DNA of 64,000 bases from Verrucomicrobium sp. BvORR034 (GTDB lineage: Bacteria; Verrucomicrobiota; Verrucomicrobiia; Verrucomicrobiales; Verrucomicrobiaceae): assembly GCF_000739635.1 (NCBI RefSeq), contig NZ_BATQ01000147.1:1-64000 (forward strand), in the 5' to 3' direction. Positions 17,697 through 24,823 of the stretch are shown in pieces. The translations under genes were made by a program, and so were the position numbers. The notes beneath the pieces were generated by a model. The model was not told where the DNA came from. It ran no database searches and worked only from the letters and a program-made list of their open reading frames with translations. The stretch's first letter is position 1. Every line of letters begins with the position of its first letter.

Positions 17697-18389
17697 ATGG
17701 AGTTACTCAAGCAGTTCCTGCACTTCGTCATGCATCTGGATGAAAGCCTCCCGGATTTCATCAGCCAGCACGGCATTTGGATCTACGGCCTTCTGTTCCT
17801 CATCATCTTCTGCGAGACCGGTCTGGTGGTGACCCCTTTCCTGCCAGGTGACTCCCTCCTTTTCGCCGTGGGCGCGGTGGCCGCCAATGATGCCTTCACG
17901 AACAGTCTGCGACTGGAGTACGTGATCCCCCTCATGATTGTGGCTGGCGTCTTGGGAGATGCCGTGAACTACGCCATCGGGCGAAAACTTGGCCCCGCCG
18001 TCTTCAGCCGGGAAAATGGCCGTCTGCTGCGCAAGGACTACCTCATCAAAGCCCAGCACTTCTACGACAAACACGGCGGCAAGGCCATCATCCTGGCCCG
18101 CTTTGTCCCCATTGTCCGCACCTTCGCTCCCTTCGTCGCTGGCATCGGCCGCATGAAGTACAGCTCCTTTGCCTACTACAACATTCTGGGCGCGATCATC
18201 TGGGTGGTGAGCCTGACCCTCGCTGGCTTCTTCCTGGGCACGATCCCGATCATCAAGAAGAACTTCGAGGCCACGATCATTCTCATCATCATCGTGTCCC
18301 TGCTCCCCATCGCCTTTGAGTGGTGGAAAGCCCGCAAGGAAGCAGCCGCCACCGCAGCAGCAGCCAGTGATGCCGAACCGGCTGCCTGA
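17697..18389 (+). CDS. DedA-family membrane protein
   Basis: A 230-residue polytopic protein. GIWIYGLLFLIIFCETGLVV, FLPGDSLLFAVGA, GDAVNYAIGRKLG and ARFVPIVRTFAPFVAGIGRM are the classic DedA/SNARE-associated motifs with the conserved Glu, Asp and Arg residues. DedA proteins are thought to be phospholipid or undecaprenyl-phosphate flippases dependent on proton motive force. The C-terminus is short and Ala/Glu-rich. It follows the HAD gene by 69 bases and has its own terminator downstream. Confidence 0.92.
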   Translation: MELLKQFLHFVMHLDESLPDFISQHGIWIYGLLFLIIFCETGLVVTPFLPGDSLLFAVGAVAANDAFTNSLRLEYVIPLMIVAGVLGDAVNYAIGRKLGPAVFSRENGRLLRKDYLIKAQHFYDKHGGKAIILARFVPIVRTFAPFVAGIGRMKYSSFAYYNILGAIIWVVSLTLAGFFLGTIPIIKKNFEATIILIIIVSLLPIAFEWWKARKEAAATAAAASDAEPAA

Positions 18390-18416
18390 TCCGCCGGTAC
18401 CTTGAACCCTTCTCCA

Positions 18417-18451
18417 GCCCGGAACTCCACCAGTGAGTTCCGGGCTTTTTT
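18417..18451 (+). terminator. rho-independent terminator after dedA-like gene
   Basis: An 11-bp perfect stem (GCCCGGAACTC / GAGTTCCGGGC) with a 7-base loop is followed by TTTTTT. It lies between two convergent genes, so it serves the plus-strand gene directly and may also stop the opposite transcript. Confidence 0.88.
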
Positions 18452-18461
18452 GTGTCTCCCT

Positions 18462-19604
18462 CTACTCGATGGGCCGCTCCTTGAGCGCCCACACCATGAA
18501 CCGGTAGGCCAGGGCATTGGACTCCTCAGTGGGCTCATGCAGCGGCCGGTTGTGCATGCCCGCCAGCGCCGGGACTTTCTGCACAGTGTAGGCTTCACGA
18601 ACCCGATTCAGGTCCGTCCATCGGGAAGGGAAGTCTTCTGACCCTCCGGAGATTAGGAACGGACGGGGGGCCATGAGCATCTGGAACTCACTGAGGCTGC
18701 GCCCCTGCTCCATCATCGTCTTGTAGGGACCGGTCCGGGGACTCTGCGCCGTGATCAGCCCTGGTTTGCGCGTGTAGCCAGGTTCATAGCCTAGGTACCA
18801 CGGCTCCCAGTAGTTGATGCTGATGCGTGCCTCATCAAACACGATCCCGGGGTCGGACCAGACGGCACAGGCGAACTTGTCCCACAGGCAGGAGCCGAAC
18901 ATGGCCCACTTGCCGCCGTAGGAATGTCCCATCACGCCGATGCGCTTGCGATCCACCTCTGGACGGTCCGCCAGGGCCTGCCAGGCATTGGCCGAAAGGT
19001 AGCCCAGGTAAGAAAGCGGCTGGCACTTGGCCGCGGTGGGCAACACCGGCTTGCGGGCATCCCCACCGGGTGCCCCCATGCTCAGGCTCACAAAGCCCCG
19101 CTTGGTCAATTGATAGGCAAAGTCCCGCAGAGGCTTCTTGCCCAGGCCGATGCTCGTCTCAGGATCATAGAACGGCACATACACCGCCGGGAAGGGCCCT
19201 TTCCCATCAGGGATGAGGAGATAACCTTCCCCTGTCTGGCCCGGGGCAATCTCCAGGCGGATCCGATGCTGGGTAAAGTCCTCCCGGCGGCTGGTCTCCA
19301 GGATCTCCAGCTTCGGGTGCTCCAGGACCGGGGGCCATTCGCCCATCAGAGCCTGCCAGGCGTTGAGGATTTCCTTGCGTCGCGTCGCCCACTCCTCCTT
19401 CGTCTGGGGTGTCTTGCCAGAGGAGAGATTCACCAGTTGCGGTCCCGGCGTCACCTTGCCGGCGAACTCGGCCGGAGGGCTGAAATAGGGAGCGAGCTCA
19501 CTGGGGATCTCTTCCGCTGCTGCATTCGAAGTCCGGCCCAGCAGCATGCCTGCCGCCACAACCATCATGCCCGTCTTTATCGTCAGGTGAGAAACTCGTT
19601 TCAC
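18462..19604 (-). CDS. secreted alpha/beta-hydrolase (acetylxylan-esterase/dienelactone-hydrolase-like)
   Basis: A 380-residue exported esterase. The GTG at 19604 gives a complete signal peptide (MKRVSHLTIK, then a hydrophobic core ending near RTSNAAA). The nucleophile elbow is GVMGHSYGGKWAM; LMAPRPFLISGGSEDFPSRW carries the candidate acid and LAGMHNRPLHEPTEESN the candidate His. Fold and length fit the large group of planctomycete/verrucomicrobial secreted esterases that remove acyl groups from polysaccharides; substrate unknown. The elbow resembles that of the second domain of the 781-residue protein at 24824. Confidence 0.82.
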   Translation of the reverse strand: MKRVSHLTIKTGMMVVAAGMLLGRTSNAAAEEIPSELAPYFSPPAEFAGKVTPGPQLVNLSSGKTPQTKEEWATRRKEILNAWQALMGEWPPVLEHPKLEILETSRREDFTQHRIRLEIAPGQTGEGYLLIPDGKGPFPAVYVPFYDPETSIGLGKKPLRDFAYQLTKRGFVSLSMGAPGGDARKPVLPTAAKCQPLSYLGYLSANAWQALADRPEVDRKRIGVMGHSYGGKWAMFGSCLWDKFACAVWSDPGIVFDEARISINYWEPWYLGYEPGYTRKPGLITAQSPRTGPYKTMMEQGRSLSEFQMLMAPRPFLISGGSEDFPSRWTDLNRVREAYTVQKVPALAGMHNRPLHEPTEESNALAYRFMVWALKERPIE

Positions 19605-19695
19605 CAGTCAAATACGCAATGCCCGACAGGATTTTGCAGATTGACCCGTTACGTCAGCCTTCACGCTCATCGGCATCCTCTTTGCCCGCCTCCTC

Positions 19696-20874
19696 ATGAA
19701 AGCTCTGCCCACGCTCGCCCTCCTCCTCGGCACCACCTGTCTCTCCGCCATTGCCCAGGAGAAAACTCCGGTGTTCAAGGCCCAGGAAATCGACAACCAG
19801 ATCCAGATCGGGTACGGCCTCGCCATCGCGGATGTGCAGGGCGACGGCAAGCCCGACATCCTGCTGGCAGACAAAACCGCCTTCGTCTGGTACGAAAATC
19901 CCACCTGGACGAAGCATGTCATTGCCGAGAATCTGACCGCCAAGGACAACGTCTGCATCGCCGCCCGGGACATCGATGGCGACGGCAAGTGCGAGATCGC
20001 CGTGGGCGCGGAGTGGAACCCTTCCGACACCGTGAACAGCGGGGCGGTGTTTTACCTCATTCCCCCTGCAGACCGCACCCAGAAGTGGGAGCCGGTGAAA
20101 TTGACTCATGAACCCACCACCCACCGCATGAAGTGGGTGAAGCGCAGCCCGGATCGCTATGATCTCGTGGTCGTCCCCCTTCATGGCCGCGGCAACAAGA
20201 ACGGCGAAGGCGAGGGCGTTAAGGTCCTCGCTTACCAAAAGCCCGAGGATCCCAAAGCCGAATGGAAGACCGAGCTTGTCTCGGGCGACATGCACATGAC
20301 TCACAACTTCGATGTGGTGCAACAGGATGGGGAGAACTTCGAGCGACTCCGTTTGGGCGGCAAGGAAGGCATCGAATGGCTCACCCCCACCACCAGTGGC
20401 TGGAAGAAGGAGCATCGCGTGAAGCATGAAGCAGGAGGTCCGCTCAAAGGATCCGGCGAAGTCCGGGAAGGCAAGCTGGGCACAGCCACATTCGTCGCCG
20501 CCATTGAGCCTATGCATGGCAACGACCTGGCCGTGTACAACGTCCCCGCCGGAGATGGCACCCCTAACCGCATCGCCTTGAGCACCACCCTCGACGACGG
20601 CCACGCCCTGGCCAGTGCCGACCTTCTCGGTCTGGGCCGCAACCAGATCGTCGCTGGCTGGCGAGCCAACGCCAACAAACTCGCTCGGGTAGGCATCAAG
20701 ATGTGGGTGCCAGATGCCGCAGGCTCAGCATGGAAGGACTACAGCATCGATGACAACCAGATGGCCTGCGAAGACCTCGCCGTGGCCGATCTCAACGGCG
20801 ACAAAAAGCCCGACATCATCGCCGCCGGCCGCCGGACCAAGAACGTCAAGATCTATTGGAACGAGACGCCTTAA
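19696..20874 (+). CDS. secreted FG-GAP/VCBS repeat protein
   Basis: A 392-residue exported protein with signal peptide MKALPTLALLLGTTCLSAIAQ. Calcium-binding-like propeller repeats recur: IADVQGDGKPDILLADK, ARDIDGDGKCEIAVGAEW, ADLLGLGRNQIVAGW and VADLNGDKKPDIIAAGR, matching the FG-GAP/VCBS repeat (integrin-like beta-propeller). Such proteins occur in great numbers in Verrucomicrobiota and Planctomycetota with largely unknown binding roles. It is divergent from the esterase gene at 18462, with 91 bases between them. Confidence 0.85.
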   Translation: MKALPTLALLLGTTCLSAIAQEKTPVFKAQEIDNQIQIGYGLAIADVQGDGKPDILLADKTAFVWYENPTWTKHVIAENLTAKDNVCIAARDIDGDGKCEIAVGAEWNPSDTVNSGAVFYLIPPADRTQKWEPVKLTHEPTTHRMKWVKRSPDRYDLVVVPLHGRGNKNGEGEGVKVLAYQKPEDPKAEWKTELVSGDMHMTHNFDVVQQDGENFERLRLGGKEGIEWLTPTTSGWKKEHRVKHEAGGPLKGSGEVREGKLGTATFVAAIEPMHGNDLAVYNVPAGDGTPNRIALSTTLDDGHALASADLLGLGRNQIVAGWRANANKLARVGIKMWVPDAAGSAWKDYSIDDNQMACEDLAVADLNGDKKPDIIAAGRRTKNVKIYWNETP

Positions 20875-21319
20875 CGGAAGCTCCGTCAATAAAGGAGACA
20901 GGGGGAGGCCAGCCCCGCTCAGTCGTACCGTGTAAGAGAGGTTATAGATGACAACGAGGTGCAACGTAAATTCCACGCCCTTCTTCGCTCCCCACCCGGT
21001 TGGGACAGCCGGACTACAACCTCCGTTCCGCACCGGGGTTGGAGTACCGACTTTAGTCGGCTCAGGCTGTGGTTGAAGAACTTCCGCCGACTAAAGTCGG
21101 TACTCCAACACTGAGGTCCATCACGGCAAAGGACGCTATGCCACTGCGCCCCGCTCAATCGCCCGTCCCCTGACACCGCAGACGGCAACCCTCCAGCCAA
21201 CTTAGCTCCTCAAACCCTCCACTCCCCTCCACACAAAGGCGTACTCGATCCTGCCTTCTGGCACGAGAACTGAAACAAATCACAGCCAAAACGGATTCTG
21301 ATTTGCTATACCTCTGTGC
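20875..21319. other. intergenic region containing a REP-like inverted repeat
   Basis: A 445-base stretch without a convincing gene. It contains the 23-bp perfect inverted repeat annotated separately (21038-21109). An extended -10-like TGCTATACC lies only 8 bases before the prepilin-like ATG at 21320, which would imply a nearly leaderless transcript, but no -35 match is visible. No RNA gene is recognised. Confidence 0.4.
21038..21109. repeat. REP-like inverted pair, family A, copy 1
   Basis: Two perfect 23-bp inverted arms (21038-21060 and 21087-21109) are separated by 26 bases. Each arm contains a smaller internal hairpin, CCGAC-TTTA-GTCGG on the left and CCGAC-TAAA-GTCGG on the right, next to GGTACTCCAAC. 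The nested palindromes and pairing are typical of REP/BIME elements. A related copy lies at 24685-24740. Confidence 0.8.
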
Positions 21320-21703
21320 ATGCAGCGTTCACGCGGTCCCCTGTCCTCATTTCACCGTGGCTTCAGCCTCGTGGAGGCTCTCGTCACGGTCGCGGTGATC
21401 GGGGTGATCGTGTCCATTGCCCTGGTCGGTCTGGACGACTACCGGGAAGCCACCCAGAATGCCCAGCGTCGCCGCAATGCCCAGAACATCGTCGGGGTCT
21501 TTGAGGCCGGACGCGCTGCTGGAGTCCACTGGGAGGTCTCCAGCCTGGACGCCGCCCTGAAAGACGTGACCCGTGGCAAGGCCGTCGAGACAGGCGTCCT
21601 CCGCGGCAACTACTTTGCCTTTCCCGAACCTGACGCTGAGGCGGTCACGAATGCGAAAAAGTACATCCGCCTGGAGGACGGCAGGTTGACCTACCATCCT
21701 TGA
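21320..21703 (+). CDS. orphan prepilin-like (pseudopilin) protein
   Basis: A 127-residue protein with a class III signal: a basic leader MQRSRGPLSSFHRG is cut before FSLVEALVTVAVIGVIVS, with Glu at +5 and a long hydrophobic helix. The remainder is a short alpha/beta domain. Such proteins are substrates of PilD-type prepilin peptidases and assemble into type II secretion pseudopili or type IV pili. No pilin assembly gene is nearby, so it is an orphan. The ATG at 21320 gives the expected leader length. Confidence 0.88.
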   Translation: MQRSRGPLSSFHRGFSLVEALVTVAVIGVIVSIALVGLDDYREATQNAQRRRNAQNIVGVFEAGRAAGVHWEVSSLDAALKDVTRGKAVETGVLRGNYFAFPEPDAEAVTNAKKYIRLEDGRLTYHP

Positions 21704-21726
21704 ACCAGGCTCCTACTCCCTGGCTT

Positions 21727-22965
21727 CTAAAACACCCGCGCCCAGAGCGCCTTCAGATAGCGGCTCTCGGGGCAGTTCGACATGACCGGATGGTCTGAAC
21801 CCGCCCCGGTGCGGTCCAGGATTTGCAGCTTGCGCCCGTTGCGGTGGGCAATGCCGATCACGAGTTCCTCGAACTGCTCCACCGGCATGAGACCGGAGCA
21901 GGAGCAGGTCACAAAGAGCCCGCCCTTGGCTACCAGGGAGATGGCCAGCTTGTTAAGGTCATGGTACTTGGCCTTGCCTTCCTCGAACCCTTCGCGGGAA
22001 TGAACCAGCTTGGGCGGATCCAGCACCACCGCGTCCCAGGTCGCCCCGTTGCGCTGCATCTGGCGCATGTAGGTAAAGGCATCCGCATGCACGAAGTCGA
22101 TGCGCTGCTGGTTCAGGTTGGCGTTCTTCTTGGCCTGCTCCACCGCCTTTTCGTCCAAGTCCACGCCGATGACTTCGGCGGCACCGCCAAGCTTGGCCGC
22201 CACGGAGAAACCGCCGGAGTAGCAGCAGACGTCCAGCACGCGGCAGTCCTTCACCCAGCGGCCCAGTTGGGCCCGGTTGTCCCGCTGGTCACAGAAGAAA
22301 CCTGTCTTGTGGCCTTCGGCAAAGTTCACATGGAACCGCATGCCGTTTTCAGTGATTTTCGTGCCAGCCTCCGGGGCACTGAGCTGATTCACCTGCTCCA
22401 GAACTTGATGGGGTACCAACCCTTCGGCACGGATCGGAGCGTCGTCGAAATGCACCACTGCCTGGGTCGTGCCCAGCAGTTCATGCAGAAGAGGAATCCA
22501 TTCCCCTGCCCGCTGGAGGGCTGAGGCATTGCTCAACTCCACCGCCAGCACCTCGCCAAACTTGTCCACCATCAGGCCGGGAATGCCGTCGGCATCCGCA
22601 TGCACCACGCGGAAGGCATCGCTCTGCTGGGGCAGGGCCAGAGTCTTCAGCCGCAGATCCACCGCCTGGCGCAGCGCCTTGGTAAAATGATCGGGATCAA
22701 GGGGTTCCGCACCATGCTGGAACACGCGCAACGGCACGCGGGCCCCCGGGCTGAAAAATCCGTGCCCGAAAGGCTTCCCCTCCTTGTCGTACACCGTGAC
22801 CGCATCCCCACGCTTCGCATCAGGCGAAGCGGCCATGATCATGTTGGGGAAGAAATTCGGGTGGAAATTGTAGTACTTGATCTGCACCCAGGGCGTGGAC
22901 CAGCCCTCGCTTCCGGTGGGAACTTGGCGGGGACGGACGGGGCGGCGGTGGCTGGGAGCGGGCAT
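21727..22965 (-). CDS. rlmI: RlmI-like 23S rRNA (cytosine-C5) methyltransferase
   Basis: A 412-residue SAM-dependent enzyme with an N-terminal PUA-like RNA-binding part (GDAVTVYDKEGKPFGHGFFSP), an EEHD-like central part (HADADGIPGLMVDKFG) and a Rossmann methyltransferase domain: RVLDVCCYSGGFSVAA (motif I), VIGVDLDEKAVEQAKKNA, VVLDPPKLV (motif IV) and FVTCSCSGLM, whose Cys is the likely catalytic residue. This architecture is RlmI/RlmK-like, modifying cytosine in 23S rRNA. The first ~25 residues are Pro/Arg-rich and may not be translated; a later start is possible. Confidence 0.85.
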   Translation of the reverse strand: MPAPSHRRPVRPRQVPTGSEGWSTPWVQIKYYNFHPNFFPNMIMAASPDAKRGDAVTVYDKEGKPFGHGFFSPGARVPLRVFQHGAEPLDPDHFTKALRQAVDLRLKTLALPQQSDAFRVVHADADGIPGLMVDKFGEVLAVELSNASALQRAGEWIPLLHELLGTTQAVVHFDDAPIRAEGLVPHQVLEQVNQLSAPEAGTKITENGMRFHVNFAEGHKTGFFCDQRDNRAQLGRWVKDCRVLDVCCYSGGFSVAAKLGGAAEVIGVDLDEKAVEQAKKNANLNQQRIDFVHADAFTYMRQMQRNGATWDAVVLDPPKLVHSREGFEEGKAKYHDLNKLAISLVAKGGLFVTCSCSGLMPVEQFEELVIGIAHRNGRKLQILDRTGAGSDHPVMSNCPESRYLKALWARVF

Positions 22966-23128
22966 GGATTTGGAACTGAGGTTGATACCCCGATCCTGGT
23001 CACTCGCAACCCTGAAAGAGGAGCATGGACTTAAGGTACCCCCCTATTTTGGATGGGACCCAATTTTACATACAAGGGCCGGGACCGTGGCTAAAAGGGG
23101 AGCCCACTACCCCTCCCTTCCCCTGGAC

Positions 23129-23371
23129 ATGACGACCAACAACATCACGCCCCTGACCCAGATCCTCCCGGCCGCAGAGAAGTCCTTTGCCTCCTTGCTC
23201 AGCGCCTCCGGCATCAGCTCGCCCACCGATCTGGCAAAGAACCAGCCAGAGAAGCTGCTGCGCTGGATGGAGGAAGTGAACTCCGAACAACGTCTGGTGC
23301 GGAAGCTCCCGACGCTGGACACGGTCCGGGAATGGATTCGCCAGGCGCAGTCCTGGGGCACTGCCGCCTGA
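23129..23371 (+). CDS. small DUF4332/helix-hairpin-helix-like protein
   Basis: An 80-residue protein: ILPAAEKSFASLLSASGISSPTDLA, then NQPEKLLRWMEEVNSE and LPTLDTVREWIRQAQSW. The pattern of short helices with a GISSPTDLAKNQPEKL hairpin resembles DUF4332/HhH-like modules. No signal peptide. The ATG at 23129 is used; the upstream open frame is not protein-like. It ends 27 bases before the convergent SGNH hydrolase gene. Confidence 0.65.
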   Translation: MTTNNITPLTQILPAAEKSFASLLSASGISSPTDLAKNQPEKLLRWMEEVNSEQRLVRKLPTLDTVREWIRQAQSWGTAA

Positions 23372-23398
23372 CGAAAAAGGTCAACCCAAGCAAGGCCG

Positions 23399-24583
23399 CT
23401 ACTCCGCGGCCTTCAATGCCTCCCGCAGCACCGGCTCAAACGCATCCGCCTGACGGAAGAAGCCGAGGTCGCTCGGGTGCGAGCCATCCGTTGCGCCATC
23501 GGAGTCGTCTCCCAGCAAGTTGTCGCCCGGGAGATAGAAGAGACCGGTCACGTTCTCGGCCTTGAGCTTGTCGAAGGCTTCCTTGAGCGCCACGTGGTTG
23601 TCGGTGTGGTACTTGGCGCGATCCGGGTGAATCCAGGAGTTCGTATTGCGACGGTCTTCCACCAGCACAATGGGTGTCTTGGGCCGGGCAGCCCGCAGCT
23701 GTTTGACGAGAGGGACGCAACGCTCACGGATCAACTCCGCGCCCATGTTCGGGTTGCAGTCGATCACGTACACTGCCGGGTCCAGCTTCACGAGTTGATC
23801 GCCAACGGCGGCATCCATCTTCCCGTTGCCGGAGAAGCCGAGGTTCATGACATGCCGGTCCAGCCGACGTCCGAGGATCGCGGTATGAACCATGCCCGGA
23901 CGCGACGCACAAGCCCCATGGGTGATGGAGGTGCCGTAGAACACCACCGGCTTGGGTCGAGCGGTTAGCCCCTCAAAGGTGGCCCCCTCACTGACGCCGA
24001 TCTCCAACTTCTCCACGCCATTGAACAGCGGCAGATACAGCATCCATTCGCGAGCCTCTCCCTTGATCGTACCCGTGAGATCCGCCTGGAGCTCCTGTTT
24101 GTCCGGCTTGCTCACTCCCACCCAGCGCCACTTGCCATCTTCAGCCTTGGCATAGAGATCCACGCCGCTCACCCCGGTGGCTGGCATGTGCGGCATGGCG
24201 AGATTGGCTTTAAGCAATTTGTACCGCACCTGGATGTTGGTGGCGTTGCTTTTGAAGCGCACCAGCATGCCCGCGCTGTCGCGGCTCAGATTCCACACCG
24301 TGTCCGTCACCTTGCCTTCCGCCCCAGAAGGGAAGCGATCATAGTACCGCTTGCGGGCCTCATCCGGCCAGCCCCGCCCTTCCAGATAAGGAGCGGCATC
24401 GTGCCAGGTCAACGGCTTGGCCGCAGGCTTGGCAGGCTGCGCCGGGATGGAGCTGGGCACCGGTTCTGAGGTGATCGTCGCGGACTTGCCTCCCTCAGGT
24501 GAAATCACCGTGGCCCCTTTTTGGGCCATGAGCGGGACGGTGGAAAGGGAGAGAGTGGTCGTGATGAAGGATCGGCGTTTCAT
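23399..24583 (-). CDS. secreted SGNH/GDSL hydrolase
   Basis: A 394-residue exported esterase. The start MKRRSFITTTLSLSTVPLMA looks like a twin-arginine-type signal (RRSF). An N-terminal jelly-roll-like domain (about 70-215, for example MLVRFKSNATNIQVRYKL) precedes the SGNH domain: block I VVFYGTSITHGACASRPG with the catalytic Ser, block II LGFSGNGKMD, block III CNPNMGAEL and block V DGSHPSDLGF with the catalytic Asp and His. The family deacylates carbohydrates and lipids; substrate unknown. The ATG at 24583 gives the signal peptide. Confidence 0.88.
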   Translation of the reverse strand: MKRRSFITTTLSLSTVPLMAQKGATVISPEGGKSATITSEPVPSSIPAQPAKPAAKPLTWHDAAPYLEGRGWPDEARKRYYDRFPSGAEGKVTDTVWNLSRDSAGMLVRFKSNATNIQVRYKLLKANLAMPHMPATGVSGVDLYAKAEDGKWRWVGVSKPDKQELQADLTGTIKGEAREWMLYLPLFNGVEKLEIGVSEGATFEGLTARPKPVVFYGTSITHGACASRPGMVHTAILGRRLDRHVMNLGFSGNGKMDAAVGDQLVKLDPAVYVIDCNPNMGAELIRERCVPLVKQLRAARPKTPIVLVEDRRNTNSWIHPDRAKYHTDNHVALKEAFDKLKAENVTGLFYLPGDNLLGDDSDGATDGSHPSDLGFFRQADAFEPVLREALKAAE

Positions 24584-24684
24584 GGGGAGGTGGAAAACAA
24601 AAGTAGCTCCTTTACTGAGCCTCAACAAAAACGCCATCAATCGACCACCATCTTGCAGGAGAAACGCACAAGGCCCACTGACAC

Positions 24685-24740
24685 GCCTAAAGGCGGAACT
24701 CCAACCCTCTCCGCTCCACTTTCATGGTTCGAGTTCCGCC
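24685..24740. repeat. REP-like inverted pair, family A, copy 2 (degenerate)
   Basis: GGCGGAACTC at 24692-24701 pairs perfectly with GAGTTCCGCC at 24731-24740. The left unit, GCCTAAAGGCGGAACTCCAAC, is a variant of GACTAAAGTCGGTACTCCAAC in copy 1 (21089-21109), with matched changes in the small internal stem. The right unit is truncated or diverged after GAGTTCCGCC. Units face the opposite way relative to copy 1. Confidence 0.65.
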
Positions 24741-24823
24741 CCGCATGCAGGACGGCTACCTCTCTACGGCCCATGATCCACCCTTTCTCACAAATTACCT
24801 CGAACCCCAACAGGCTGACTGTT

